Part shown: piece by piece, positions 42,140-53,871 of the stretch
Layout of the letters: every line of letters begins with the position of its first letter
Numbering within the stretch: the first letter of the stretch is position 1
Origin: Ichthyophis bannanicus
Taxonomy: Eukaryota; Chordata; Amphibia; Gymnophiona; Ichthyophiidae
Assembly (NCBI GenBank): GCA_033557465.1
Contig: CM066035.1
Location: forward strand, 899,837,309 to 899,901,308
Length of the DNA stretch: 64,000 nucleotides
Direction of reading: 5' to 3'
Program-made: the position numbers and the translations under genes
Notes under the pieces: model-generated
Told to the model about the DNA's origin: nothing
The model's input: the letters and a program-made list of their open reading frames with translations, nothing else
Databases searched by the model: none

Positions 42140-42594
42140 ATTCAGACCTTTAAATACCTAAAAAATATTAAATGAACAAACAAACCTCTTCCAAAGATAG
42201 GGAAGCTGTAAAACTAGAGGGCATAACATGAAGCTGCAAGGGGGTAAAATGAAAGGCAACGTCAGGAAACACTTTTTTCCTGAAAGGGTGGTGGATGCTT
42301 GGAATGCCCTTCTGATGGAAGTGGTGGGGGCAAATACAGTGACAGAATTCAAAATGGTATGGGACAGACACAGTGGATCCCTTTATAGCAACAGGATAAA
42401 ATCAAAATAAACATAACTCTCTTATATCAACAAATAGGGGTGTCTTACAAGGAGCGGTGGGTACATCCTTAAACAAACGCATGGTGACCTGCACAGAGCG
42501 ACAGGTGCACCTACTCTTACTGCCTCCTTGCTGGACAGACTAGATGGACCATACTGGTCTTTATCTGCCATCAAATACTATGTTACTGTGTTAC

Positions 42595-44815
42595 TAGACG
42601 GTATAGTTCAGTATTAGTACTAGGGCTGATAAAATCCATTCAAAAGCGAAAATCTTAGACTTTAGGAAAACTAACTTTGTAAAGATGGGGGCAATACTTC
42701 AGAGAATCGTTAGAGAGATGGGAATAGCTGGGGGATGTATAAAAAGAAACAGTGGGCAAAACTGAAAGGGAATATTTTAAAGGCAACAAACCTTTTTGTT
42801 AGAAAGGTAAATAAATGTAAAAGGAAAAAGAGGCCGCTATGGTTCTCAAAAGAAGTAGCTGAGAAGGTCAAGAAAAAGAGGAAGGCCTTCATGAAATATA
42901 AGAGAACACAGAGAGAGGAAGACAGGCATCTATATTTGGAGAAACTTAGAGAAGCTAGCAAAGTAGTCAGGAAACAAAGGTACACAAAGAAGAAGAAATA
43001 ACCAATGCAATAAAATGGGGGGGATAAAACATTTTTCAAATATGTTAGTGAGAGGAGGAAGGGCAAAAGTGGTATTGTCAGACTCATGAAGGGGAGGAAT
43101 ATGCAAAAACTGATGAGGATAAAGCAGAATTGCTTAACAAATATTTCTGTTCTGTGTTCACAGATGAAGGGCCTGGAGAGGACCTCAGAAAACACCCACA
43201 AATAGCAACAGAAGCAATGGGAATCTTGAACGATTTTTAGAAGACTATGTTCGAGAGGAAACTAGCTAAACTAAAAGTAGACAAAGCCATGGGTCCAGAT
43301 GTGATACATCCAAGAATACTGAGGGAACTTGGGGCTGTTCTAGCGACTCCACTGTCTGACCTTTTCAATGCCTCTTTGGAGTCGGGAGTGGTGCCAGAGG
43401 ACTGCAGAGATGCACATATGGTCCCTTTACACAAAAGCGGATGTAAGGATGATACTGAGAACTATGGGCCAGTTAGTCTAACCTCTGTGGTTAGTAAATT
43501 ATTGGAAAGGCTACTAAAGAAGAGAATAGTAAGGTTTCTGGAGTTCAATGGACTGCCAAATCTGAGGCAGCATGGATTCACCAGAGGCAGGTCTTATCAG
43601 ACAAATCTGATAGATTTCTTTGACTGGGTGACCAGGGAGTTGGTCTGAGGGAGAGTCTTAGATATGGTGTATTTAGATTTCAATAAAGCCACCGTTCCGC
43701 ACAGACGTCTTATAAACAAACTGAGCACCTTAGGGATGGACCCTAAAGTTACTGATTGGGTTAGAAATTGGTTGAGTGGGAAGCGACAAAGAGTACAGGT
43801 AAATGGAGCTCACTTTGAGGAGGAGGAGGTTACCAGTAGTGTGCCTCAGGGATCTGTCCTTGGTCCGATTCTGCTTAACATTTTGTTAGTGATATTGCAG
43901 GAGGACTGTCAGGTAAGGTTTGCTTGTTTGCAGATAATACCAAGATCTGCAATAGAGTAGGCACACAGGAAGGAGTCGACAACATGAGGAGAGATCTAGC
44001 TAAACTTGAAGAATGGTCTAGAATATGGCAGCTGAAATTTAATGCTAAAAAATGGAGGGTCATGCATTTAGGCTTCAAAAATCCAAAGGAACTGTACAGT
44101 GTAGGGGTGAGGTACTTATGTCCACAAAAGAAGAGTAGGATCTGGGTGTGATTGTGTCTGACGATCTTAAAGTAGCTAAACAGGTAGAAAAGGCGACTGT
44201 GGAAGGCAGCAGGATGCTTGGGTGTATAGGGAGAGGAATGGCCAGCAGAAAAAAGGAGGCGATAATGCTTCTGTATAAGTCTCTGGGTGCGATCTCATTT
44301 GAAATATTGTGTGCAACTCTGGAGACCGCACCTTCAGAAGGATATAGCCAGGTTGGATTTGGTGCAGAGGGTGGCTACTAAAATTGTTAGTGGTCTTCTT
44401 TATGAAGCATATGAGGACTGACTTAAAGATCTTAATATGTATACTTTAGAGGAAAGGTGGGATGGGGCGATATGATAGAAACATTGAAATACCTCCATGG
44501 CATAAACACACAGGAGAGTCTCTTTCAATTGAAGGCAAGCTCTGCTACGAGGGGACATAGGATGAGAGTGAAATGGGATAGACTCAGGAGTAATATGCAA
44601 AGTATTTCTTTACGGAAAGAGTGGTAGATGCATGGAATAGCCTTCCAGTGGAGGTGGTAGACATGAGGACAATATCTGAATTCAAAAAAGCATGATACAG
44701 ACAAAGAGGATCTCTAAAGGTAAAAAGGGGACTGTTGTAGTTGTTGATATTGAAGGGCAGACTAGATAGGTCATGTGGTCTTTTTATGCCATCATGTTTC
44801 TGTTTCTATGAGTTG
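42595..44815 (+). mobile_element. CR1 LINE, 5'-truncated
   Basis: Starts in the EN-RT linker and runs to the CR1 end (GACTAGATAGGTCATGTGGTC, then CATGTTTCTGTTTCTATG). It contains a nearly full RT with frameshifts. Same subfamily as 18115-19068. Confidence 0.85.
42735..44640 (+). pseudogene. CR1 linker and reverse transcriptase, frameshifted
   Basis: Linker KRPLWFSKEVAEKVKKKRKA (42830-42900); RT from LKVDKAMGPDVIHPRILREL, VVPEDCRDAHMVPLHKSG, YGPVSLTSVVSKLLERLL and RQHGFTRGRSYQTNLIDFFD to a stop at 43648. Then MVYLDFNKATVPHRRLINKL, GMDPKVTDWVRNWLSGKRQR, SVPQGSVLGPI, then a frame change. The position of the catalytic box reads ADNTKICNRVGT, so FADD has become AADN-like; thumb and C-terminal blocks follow in further frames. 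Not functional. Confidence 0.75.
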
Positions 44816-44907
44816 GGAGATAGGGCCTGTATCAGAGAAACATCGGATACTAGCCACATAGCTAGGATTGGAGAGAGCAGAGTACATTTGGGGAAGGGGC
44901 TTGGAAA
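44816..44907. other. Short flank between CR1 and DIRS E4
   Basis: Under 100 bases with nothing recognised. Confidence 0.4.
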
Positions 44908-45095
44908 AGAGTAGTAACTCACCTGTAAAAGGTGTTCTCCAGGAGCAGCAGGAATCAGTCCTCACATATGGGTGACATCGACGTCGATGGAGCCCTTGCG
45001 GAGCATTTCCCCAGCTTTCTATGAAAGCCTTTGGGAATGCAGGCACGCATGCGCGGTCCCCTTCCCGCCTAAAGGTGCCATCTTGCTCAGTCAAA
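44908..45095. repeat. Left ITR of DIRS E4
   Basis: Inverted match to about 55905-56069 (CATCGACGTCGATGGAGCCC; AGCTTTCTATGAAAGCCTTT; GCATGCGCGGTCCCCTTCCC; GGTGCCATCTTGCTCAGTC). The left copy has the extra outer AGAGTAGTAACTCACCTGTAA. Confidence 0.85.
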
Positions 45096-45173
45096 TGACA
45101 TAGCTAAAAACAGCACACAAAAAAGTAAAATAAACTATATACAAGAGCAACTCCCAGGGGAGGAGGGAGGTTT

Positions 45174-45271
45174 GTGAGGACTGATTCCTGCTGCTCCTGG
45201 AGAATACCTGTTACAGGTGAGTAACTACTCTTTCTCCAGGACCAAGCAGGAAGTCAGTCCTCACATATGGG
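45174..45271. repeat. ICR of DIRS E4
   Basis: CAGGTGAGTAACTACTCT (complement of the left end) abuts TTCTCCAGGACCAAGCAGG (complement of the right end). It gives the circle junction exactly and so fixes both element ends. Confidence 0.85.
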
Positions 45272-45407
45272 TGACTCCCTAGCTCTGGGCTACCAAGGAA
45301 CCCAGGCTGAACAAGAGAACTCCCTCTAGTCCCAGCAACAAAGAAAGGCTTTTCACTGAAAGAACCTCCACCGGTAGCTCAACGGAGGGCTGGAGGGCAG
45401 GAGTTGC

Positions 45408-46445
45408 CTAAACCTCAAAGAGATTCCGGAGTACTGCCTGGCCAAAAGCACTGTCCCTACGGGACTCCCTCTCCAGACAGTAATGGGCCGCAAAGGTCTG
45501 GCTTGAGGACCAAATTGCAGCCCTGCAGATGTCTACCAATGGTACAGAGCGGAGATAAGCCACTGAGGCAGCCATTGCCCTGACACGATGGGCCGTGACC
45601 TGACCCTGCAAAGGAATGTCAGCCGCCTGTAAGCCCAGGTGATACAGTCAGCCACCCAGGTGGACAAGGTACGCTTGGACACAGCTAACCCAAAATTATT
45701 AGGGTCAAAAGACATGAAGAGCTGAGTAGCCCTTCTATGTCCCTGCGTACGGTCAAGGTAGAAGGATAAGGCCCTCCTACAGTCCAGGGTATGCAGACCT
45801 GCTTCAGCCTGGCTTGCATGAGGTCTAGGGAAGAATGTTGGAAGAACCACCTCTTGGTTAAGGTGGAAGGAGGAGACAACTTTTGGGAGGAACTTTGGAT
45901 GAGTCCTAAGGACTACCCTGTTCCTATAGAAGCGGGTGTAAGCCCTGTCAAAGACCAGGGCCTGAAGCTCACTCACTCGCCTGGCCGAGGTTAGGGCTAC
46001 CAAGAAGAGTGTCTTCCAGGACAGGAAGCGGAGAGGACAAGTAGCCATCGGCTCAAAAGGTGGGCAAGTCAGTTGCTGCAAGACCACATTCAACTCCCAC
46101 TCAGGAGCAGGAGGACAGATTGGAGGCTTGAGCAAGAGCAAGCCTCTGAGAAACCGGGACACCAAGGTGGTGAACCGACAGAGAATGTCCTTCCACCAGT
46201 GAGTGGTGAGCTGCTAGAGCTGAGAGGTGGACCCGAACAGAATTGGACTTAAGTCCTTGATTTGATAAGTGCAGTAGGTACTGAAGTACTACTGGTACAG
46301 CACAGGAGAAGGGATCTTCTGTACGTAGCTGACACCACACAGAAAACCTTTTCCATTTCAGGGCATAGGTTTTCCTAGTGGACTGCTTTCTAGAGGCTAG
46401 GACAACCTCCTCAAACTCCTGAGGTAGGCCCCAGGGAGACAAAAC
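45408..46445 (-). pseudogene. DIRS recombinase of E4, frameshifted
   Basis: Core-binding part in the frame 46979-46101 (KQSTRKTYALKWKRFSVWC; NQGLKSNSVRVHLSALAA), then a frame change near 46165. The catalytic part has LTSARRVSELQALVFDRAY (Arg), RTHPKFLPKVVSSFHLNQE and LAVSKRTLSTWVADCI, and then a second frame change near 45620 before TAHRVRAMAASVAYL (HxxR) and FAAHYCLERESRRDSAFG (Tyr). All the catalytic residues are visible but in three frames. Confidence 0.75.
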
Positions 46446-46975
46446 TACCCTTGCAGCCTCCATGCCATCAAATTGAGAGCTCTGAGATTTGGGTGCAGAA
46501 GGGAACCCTGATCCTGAGAGAGGAGGTCGGGTTGCAACCCCAGAGGCAGTGGGGGATCCACTGCCAGCTGAAGCAGAAGTGGAAGCCAAGGCTGTCTCGG
46601 CCATCTGGGAGCCACCAGCAGGACCGAGGCCTTGTCCTGAAGAATTTTGAACAGGGTTCGGGCCACAAGGGGCGTGGGAGGAAACGCATACAGGAGGCCC
46701 TGGGACCAGGAAATCAGAAAAGTATCTGCCGCCAGTCGCAGAGGATGCGGTTGCCTGGAACAGAACCTTCTCAGTTGTTTGTTCGATGGACTGGCAAACA
46801 GATCTATGGTTGGAAGTCCCCATTTCAGGAAAATCTTCTGAACCACTAAGGGATGGAGCTGCCATTCGTGGGGCTGCAGAATCCTGCTCAACCTGTCTGC
46901 CAGGTAGATACACTGCCTTGAGGAGCATGTTGTGCCTGAGAGCAAACAAGCAAAGGTCCTGTGCCTCCTGACAAA
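46445..46975 (-). pseudogene. RNase H end and methyltransferase-like region of E4
   Basis: Continues the gene cut at the E3 insertion: LCQEAQDLCLFALRHNMLLK and AVYLPGRQ, a frame change, then LADRLSRILQPHEWQLHPLV, PTIDLFASPSNKQLRRFCSR and LYAFPPTPLVARTLFKILQ to LMAWRLQG at 46445. The recombinase frame overlaps this part in another phase, as in E1 and E2. Confidence 0.75.
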
Positions 46976-47165
46976 GCACAGTTACTTACCTGTAACAGGT
47001 GATCTCTGGGAACAGCAGGAATAAGTCTTCACATATGGGTACGTTGGTACCGACTGAGTCTGCGCGGGAACGCTCCCCAGCGTCCAATCAGAACACTTTT
47101 GGGAGCATCCCAACACACCTGCATGCTGCCTTCCCGCCTTTCCCAACTGCCTCTCCTCAATTAAG
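46976..47165. repeat. Left ITR of DIRS E3
   Basis: Inverted match to 52205-52380 (AACTGCCTCTCCTCAATTAAG; GTTGGTACCGACTGAGTCTG; TTTTGGGAGCATCCCA). Confidence 0.85.
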
Positions 47166-47251
47166 TTTTAAAGCTGAGACCAAGAGAGAGAGTGAGAGAA
47201 AGGGAAAGATAGAGATAGAGAAATGCAACTCCTAGGGGAGGTGGGTGGGTT

Positions 47252-47349
47252 GTGAAGACTTATTCCTGCTGTTCCCAGAGATCACCTGTTACACGTAAGT
47301 AACTGTGCTATCTCCAGGAACAAGCAGGAATGAGTCTTCACATATGGGG
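47252..47349. repeat. ICR of DIRS E3
   Basis: ATCACCTGTTACACGTAAGT, then AACTGTGCT abutting ATCTCCAGGAACAAGCAGG. Same structure as in E1 and E2, with one substitution (ACACG for ACAGG). Confidence 0.85.
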
Positions 47350-47449
47350 ACTCCCCAAGCTAAGATGCCCGGAGGGAGTCCTAGCATGTTGCGAATCTAG
47401 AATGAGCCATGCTACTCCTCAGAACCTCAGGCATCCTGGGGATGGAGGG

Positions 47450-49900
47450 CAGGAGTTGAATTACAGAAAGGTGCTGTGGAACAGCTGGACTAGAACAGGA
47501 CTGTGGAACAGCTGGACTAGAACAGGACTTCTATAGAGGAAGACCCTGTATAGATGACATTTAGTAGTAAAAATATTGAGTGCAATATTCTAATATGGAC
47601 CTCCCTTGGTGGTATTGTAAAAAGTCTATTGAGGTTCATATGGATCTGTTAGAAGAGCCAGTAGAAGATCCTCAAGGAATACCTCACTGTGAAGTAGAGG
47701 TAATAAACTGTAGGAAAAACAAGTGGAAGTCAGAACCCTTCAGGGTAAGAAATAGCCCCAGGGGAAACTGGGGTAGTACAATGAGGTAGGGCTTCAGTGG
47801 GAAATGCAGAAGGTACTATTAGACAAAGCTTAAGCTCTTTTGGCCGAAGAACAGTACAATCCTAGGACCAAAAGGAAAAATAAGTCTGACCGATTTGGAC
47901 TGACAATAGAAATAGTCCATGTAGGAGAGAAGGGGTATGGAAGACCCCTGTATCCGATAACAAAGTAAGGACAGACTTATGAAGCGTTACAGCTTTAGAT
48001 TAACTGAAGATCCGCAATGTCTTTCCTAAATGAGGTCAATTAGGAAAGAAAAAGGTACATGGAGAGCTTCAGAGGTACCTAACCCTGAAAGGTTATGGTA
48101 AGAAAAACAAACAATTTGCTAATTACCACAGGGAGTGGTTGTATGTGTAGAACCCTAAGCATGCTGGCACAGCATTGATAGGGGTAGTGCCCATCTGTCA
48201 GAGTTATATAGGAATATATGGATATATGAACCTAAACAGACAGATAGATAAGTACGTAGATACATATCTACCTAAAACATATATCTCGATATATATATAT
48301 ATATAGATAGATAGATAGATAGATAGATAGAGAGATATACATGGGCAGAAGATACACAGATATATATATGTATATATATATATATATGTGTATGTAGACA
48401 TATAGACACGTCTCCACGTATGTAGATGGAGACATGGCTATATAACTAGATCCCCATAGGAATATGGGGAGAGAGAAAGATTCATCTAATAGCAAGAAGG
48501 GTGATACCTGCTTGAATAGATGCATAGAGAATCTTCTTTCCCTGGTTATGATTGACAGTCAGAGGAATGGTCTCCCTGACAAGAAGGAGCCTAGATTCCT
48601 TTAAGAATTTGAGCTCTTGAATAACCAGGATGGCCTACGTGAAAAATGCAGAGGATAACTTCAGTCTGCAGGCAGCAAGTCCAGATCTCTCTAGAACTCC
48701 AGTATGGTAAATGGATAGAAGACGCCAATGGAATAAGATACCATATTGACCCGCCTATGAGGGCAAGATGGGTATCATGCGTCCTTCAGTTGAACATGAG
48801 CTTCCCATGAAGTATTGGGAAGGAAGCATAAAAGGACGAGCTGCAATGAAAAGAAAACTATCCCTGGTGAGAAGTCCAAAGAAGATGTGGACCAAGCCAG
48901 GGAATTGGCCATTCTTTAGGTTTTCACGTGATGTAAGGCCTGTGTCCTTTGTTTTGAAAAGAGACTTTACATGAGATGGTAAGGGTAGGGAACACCTACC
49001 AGTCATGGGAGCATAACTGGGTGAACCCCTCCTAACCATCTGGGATTATCTGCTAGACAAGATACTAATGCTCTCTAGCAAGGGCCCATAGTGCAAAGCT
49101 ACTCTGTAGAGTTGCAGAGAGCATGTTGCAGGTTGGTTAGAAGAAAAAACTGGCTGCTTAAAGCCAGTAGGTAAACTATTCTGCCAAAAACAAGGGAATT
49201 GGAGATGGCGAAGAATAGAAGTGAAACCAACAAGCCTGTGATAATAGGGTTTCCAAAAAAAGTTGATAACCTGTTTTGGGTTTACTACCCAGGCCGGAAG
49301 GATTTCTAGTGGAGGACAAACCCTGGCTGTGTGGTGAACAGAACCAGTGGTTTAACCACTAGGAACTGCTGCATTTGCAGCAATTACCAGAGCAGCGGAA
49401 AAAAATCTCTTTTTCTCTTTTTTTTTTTTAAATTGGAAAAAGAAACAACAGACATAAGCAGGAGTGGTAAGACTTCCTTATTGTCTGATAAGCTGCCCTA
49501 AAGTAAGAATGTGAAAGGGGGAGACAACTCTGGAAAGGAAACCCCTTACTGGAATAGGTAGAGAACCATAGGGGCTTACCAGTGTAATAGAACTACTCTT
49601 ACAAACCGAATGTTGTAGTAAGAGGGCAGGTAAGACAGAGTTGAAGGAGACTGACGATGTAGTAAGTCTCTGAAAGGTAAGATGATACATGCTAGTACAG
49701 GGAAAACTGTCTTATTGATAGTTGTTAACCTCTTTTTCCCAGTAGGAGGAAGAGAAACTTGTTAACTATAGGCATGATCATCATAAAAACTATTAGAGCA
49801 AAAAGAAAGGATGTCTCATGAAAAGAGATCCATGAGAATTTAGGATGAAATTAGTGTAGATGCTTCAAGTGAAAAGAAGCAGACTACAGACTCTAACCCC
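47450..49900 (-). other. Non-coding remainder of the E3 pol region
   Basis: About 2.4 kb where a DIRS should carry RT, RNase H and recombinase. No frame longer than about 90 codons fits those proteins. CTGTGGAACAGCTGGACTAG, then AACAGGA, is repeated in tandem at 47469-47525. A microsatellite lies at 48270-48400. Slight DNA similarity to E1 around 49065-49130 (CTCTAGCAAGGGCCCATAGT) suggests extreme decay of an ancestral pol. Confidence 0.55.
48270..48400. repeat. AT/GATA microsatellite
   Basis: (TA)n and (GATA)n tracts: CGATATATATATATATATAG then six or so AGAT units, and TATATATGTATATATATATA. Inside the decayed E3 pol region. Confidence 0.85.
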
Positions 49901-49926
49901 CGAACAGGAGATGTAATGATAATCTA

Positions 49927-51998
49927 TCAGAAACCCTGCGACTGCTGGGTTTGCTGAACCTGTTGAGGTTGTGGTTTCTTTAGCCTGGTTTGATGTTTCC
50001 CCTGTCTGGGAACATCTGTATGATGGGTAGAAAATGGATAAAGCTTTTTCCCCTTGGGGGAAAAAAGTTTGTTAGGAAATTTCCTACCAACTGAGAAAGA
50101 GGAAGGCGTAGACAAGCCTCTGAAAACAGCAATGTCAGTGGTTAACTGAGCAGCTTGGAGTAAAGACTCCTTGTTAAAGAGATTTTCTCCAGTGCAAGGA
50201 GCATTTCCCAGTCTTTCTTGTACCCATTTGTCCAAGTCTGAAACTTGGAGCCAGGCTTTACATCGTGCCCCTATAGCTATAGCAGAAGTTCTGCTAACAG
50301 ACTCAAAGGAGTCTAGGGAAGCACGAGTAAGGAACCTAGAGATATTTTGAGCATGACTAACCAATAAGGAATAGTCTGCTCATTTGGGCTCTTGAAGAAA
50401 AGGGGTCAAAAGTAGTAATTTCTTTGTGACTTCTTCAAGAGATAATCCCATATAGAAAATATATGAGAGAATTCTTGCTGAAAGCATGGATGCCTGGAAG
50501 GTTTGGCGTCCAAAGGCATCCAAAGTCTTAGACTCACGACCTGGCGGATAAGAAGAGTGCTTTTTAGTACTCTTAACACGCCTCAATGCTGATTCTACAA
50601 CAATGGAATGATGAGGAAGTTGAGTCTTTTGAAAACCTGGAGAAGGAGGCACCTTGTATAGAAGATCAGTTGCCCTAGAAGGTGGGGATACCGTTAAAGG
50701 AGTTTCCCACATTCAAAAGAGCAGATCCTGCAAGGTTTGATGCAAAGGAAGCATGATGTCCTCCTTTGGACTCCAGGGAATATACAGAGATTCTGTATTC
50801 CCTGGAGCAGGATCTTGACCAGGTATAGAAATGGCAAGTGACTTTGCCATATAAGCAGGAATGCTTGAAAAGAAAAATTCCCAGAGGGAAGTCCTCTAGA
50901 AAGAGGAGTACAGGCTAGATCTGTTGAAGAACTAGCATTGGCACCCAGGGATCTATCCAAATCCAATGGAATAGAAGACCCTAAGGGGTGGAGCATCGGA
51001 CTGTCCTTACAGGATGGTTGCCGGTACTGCAGGAGGTCGGGACCACAAGCAGTCGGTAGCGCATCGTCCATGCTAGGGATCGATTCCAAACTCGGTACCG
51101 AGGGAAGCGAGCCTGTTGAAACAAGCATGGAAGGTACCGACAGCGATGCTAATGCGGATACCAGTACCGACTCTGGTACCGTATCCGATACCAATACATG
51201 AAGACCAGTCGGTGACAGCTCTAACGGTACCGAAGAAACCGAGAGTGCCCGACATGGATTATCGGAACCGTGCCTTCGCTACCATCCGGTGTCGGTACCA
51301 AGGCGAGTCGGTACCCAGTCATCCAGACTGGAGATCGATTCCAGACTCGGCATCGAAGGAAGCGAGTCTATCAATGCACATCTGGAGGGTACCGACGTCG
51401 GTACCAGTACCGGGATCGATACCAATACTGGAAGATCGGTCTGCAGCGTCTTTAACAGGCCCGAAGGAACCGAGGGCGCCAGACTGCGATCTTCGGTGAG
51501 GAATGTTTCATCCAACACCATTGCCGATGCCATGGTATGGGTACCGCTTGAGGCGGATGCCACCACCGAGCATGGCTCAGGTATGTTCGGAGAGGGGTGA
51601 ACCTCAGGAACAACCTGAAACCCCATTAAGGATTTGGAGGCCGAAGACTCCCACCGGGGTTTTAAAGCCAGCGTGTCCTCGAGGGTAAGGCCAGAGGCAT
51701 CTCTATGCTGTGCATGAGATCTACCACTCGAGGACTGGCTAGTCTTAACAGACTGTTTTTGGGTTACCTGATCCTGCGAAGAAGAAACGGTGGTCAGTGC
51801 CCTGAAGTTGAATGGGGACCGCGTATCGAGGTGAACTCGATGCTGAAGACTTCTTCCGACTATACTGTTGCAGGAGAGACACTCCAGTGGATAGTGGTCA
51901 GAACCCAAGCAGGGTAGACACCAATTATGAGTGTCTAAAATCAATTTTGTACCGCCACAGTTTGAACATTTCTTAGGGATAGTGGCTGGCGCTTCCAT
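49927..51998 (-). pseudogene. DIRS gag (E3)
   Basis: Begins MEAPATIPKKCSNCGGTKLI at 51998 with a Cys/His motif (CSNC ... THNWCLPCLGSDH ... CLSC). Then a Ser/Pro-rich segment coded by GGTACC-rich DNA (51550-51000), frame changes near 51280 and 50700, and the helical C-terminal part (LPHHSIVVESALRRVKSTKK; KTLDAFGRQTFQASML; FLTRASLDSFESVSRTSAIA; LDKWVQERLGNAPCTGENLF). Ends QQTQQSQGF at 49927. Better preserved than anything downstream in the element. Confidence 0.7.
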
Positions 51999-52204
51999 GA
52001 AGGAAAGTGAGTAGGCCTAGCAGGCCAAAAAACCCGTCAGGCACTAACAAGGAAAAAAGTATTCCTTAAAAAGGAAAATTTACAAGAAAAAAGAAAAGAA
52101 ACACCGGCGGTACCGGTGGCGTCGGGGAAGGCAGACGCGACCACAAGAAAACCAAAAAATAAAAGAAGAATTTTCTGCGGTGATAGGAGGACGTCCTGCC
52201 GGCT

Positions 52205-52380
52205 CCGCGGAAAAATGAAAACTGAGGAGAGGCAGTTGGGAAAGGCGGGAAGGCAGCACGCAGGCATGATGGGATGCTCCCAAAAGCGTTCTGATTGGAC
52301 GCTGGGAGCGTTCCCGCGCAGACTCTGTCGGTACCGACGTACCCATATGTGAAGACTCATTCCTGCTTGTTCCTGGAGAT
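52205..52380. repeat. Right ITR of DIRS E3
   Basis: Inverted partner of 46976-47165, with GTCGGTACCGACGTACCC and the end TTGTTCCTGGAGAT. Confidence 0.85.
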
Positions 52381-53813
52381 AGGAACCTGGACCCAGTTCC
52401 GCCCTGCTTGTTCACATAAAACATGGCTACTTGGTTGTCTGTTTGAACTAGGACAGACTGATGAGCTAGTGTTTGAGAGAAAGTCTTGAGGGCTAAACGA
52501 ATAGCCCTGAGTTCCAGTAGATTGATCTGCTGTGTGGCCTCCCAAGGAGACCACAGGCCCTGGGTGCACTTGTCTAGACAATGAGCCCCCCAGCCTTGCA
52601 GGGAGCAACCTTGGTCAACACCACTGTGAACCCAGGAATCTGAAAAGGCACCCCTTACAGTAGATTGGGTGGGTGCAGCCACCAGTGGAGGGAGTTCAGA
52701 AATTGTCTGGACACCCTTACTCTGTCTCTGAGGCTGCCTGTGGCCTGTGTCCACTGAGTTCGAAGGCACCACTGTGCAGGCCTCATATGGAGCCAGGCAT
52801 TGGGGGTCACATGTACTGTTGAAGCCATGTGGCCAAGAAGCCTCAGGCAGAGTCTGGCGGAGACCAGTGACCTGCTGAGAAACTGGTTTGCCAAGTTTAT
52901 CAGTCTTTGGGCTCTGTCTTCTGGCAAGAACACCTTTGCCAGCAGAGAGTCCAACCTTGCCCCTATGAACTCAAAGTTCTGGGAGGGGAGCAAAGAGGAC
53001 TTTGCAAAGTTTATGACAAACCCCAGGTTTTGAAGAAGAGCAATAGTTCAGAGGGTGGCTTGTCTGGCCTCCTGGCACGTCTGACCCCTGATGAGCCAGT
53101 CGTCCAGATAGGGGAAGACAAAGATACCCTGATTTCTCAGGTAGGCCGCCACCACTGCCAGGCATTTGGTAAAGACCCTGGGAGCGGAGGTGAGGCCAAA
53201 AGGCAGTACTCTGTACTGATAATGGTTTCCTCCCACAATGAACCTGAGGTACTTTCTGTGGTCTGGATGAATGAGGATGTGAGTGTACGCATCCTTTAAA
53301 TCTAAGGAGCATAGCCAATCTCCCTGCTGGAGGTAGGGCAGCAGTGTTCCAAGAGTAAGCATCTTGAATTTTTCTCTCTAGGAACTTGTTGAGATTTCTG
53401 AGGTCGAGAATAGGCCGGAGGCCACCGGTTCTTTTGGGTACGAGAAAGTACCTGGAGTAGAACCGTTGACCTTGGAGGTGGGGAGGCACAGGCTCCGCTG
53501 CCTTGTCCCGCAACAGACCTTGGAGCTCCTGAAGGAGAAGATCTGTGTGCAGGGGAGGCCTTGGAGGCTCCCCTCGAAAGTATGGAGGAGGCAGCTGTTG
53601 GAAGTGTAGCATATAGCCCTTGTGGACAATGCTTAGCACCCAACTGTCCCCAGTGATGAGTGGCCACTGGTGGGCAAACAGGGTAAGTCGACCTCCTGTG
53701 CAGGGTTGGGAGAGCAGGGATGGAGAGGCTATGCCTAAGGAGTCAAAAACCCCCACCCTGCTGAGTGGGAGCAGGGGCCGGAGGCTTGGGAGTCCTCTGC
53801 CTACGGGGCCCAT
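52381..53813 (-). pseudogene. DIRS RT and RNase H start of E4
   Basis: RT: RFYSRYFLVPKRTGGLRPIL (near 53450), LCSLDLKDAYTHILIHPDHR, VLPFGLTSAPRVFTKCLAVV, catalytic FPYLDDWLIRG (near 53110-53080) and NFEFIGARLDSLLAKVFLP. RNase H: GAHCLDKCTQGLWSPWE, INLLELRAIRLALKTF and QTDNQVAMFYVNKQGG up to 52381, where E3 interrupts; it resumes at 46975. Several frameshifts. Confidence 0.8.
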
Positions 53814-53871
53814 TACCCTGCCCCTTGGCCTGCTGACCCTGAGGGGGAGCTTGGGAGGCCTGGTACTGTGG

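Larger units (their letters stand above)
40900..42590 (+). mobile_element. CR1 LINE with large internal deletion
   Basis: Starts in the region preceding ORF2 (40900-41095), then EN (41100-41735), then jumps at about 41735 straight to the RT thumb (GTTTCCGAGGATCACAAGGT, then GGCCAAAGCCAGAAGAATGC) and runs to the 3' end (GACCATACTGGTCTTTATCTG). The whole linker and RT fingers/palm are missing. A 54-base LINE tail is inserted at 42085-42139. Confidence 0.8.
46976..52380 (-). mobile_element. DIRS element E3, nested in E4, pol region decayed
   Basis: Left end GCACAGTTACTTACCTG at 46976, ICR 47252-47349, right end TTCCTGGAGAT at 52380; it joins the two halves of the E4 RNase H reading with no duplication. 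ITRs and ICR resemble those of E1/E2 closely. Gag (51998-49927) is recognisable, but no RT or recombinase frame survives between 49900 and 47450; only faint similarity to the E1 RNase H/recombinase DNA is visible around 48750-49130. It may be a non-autonomous derivative. Confidence 0.85.

Noticed and set aside
42710..43201. Minus-strand Phe-rich ORF as a membrane protein
   Set aside because: Antisense of the Lys/Glu-rich CR1 linker, which gives Phe/Leu codons by chance.
48270..48400. CRISPR-like or centromeric array
   Set aside because: Simple 2- and 4-base repeats with no spacers.
48200..48525. Minus-strand ORFs rich in Ile/Tyr
   Set aside because: They are translations of the TA/GATA microsatellite.
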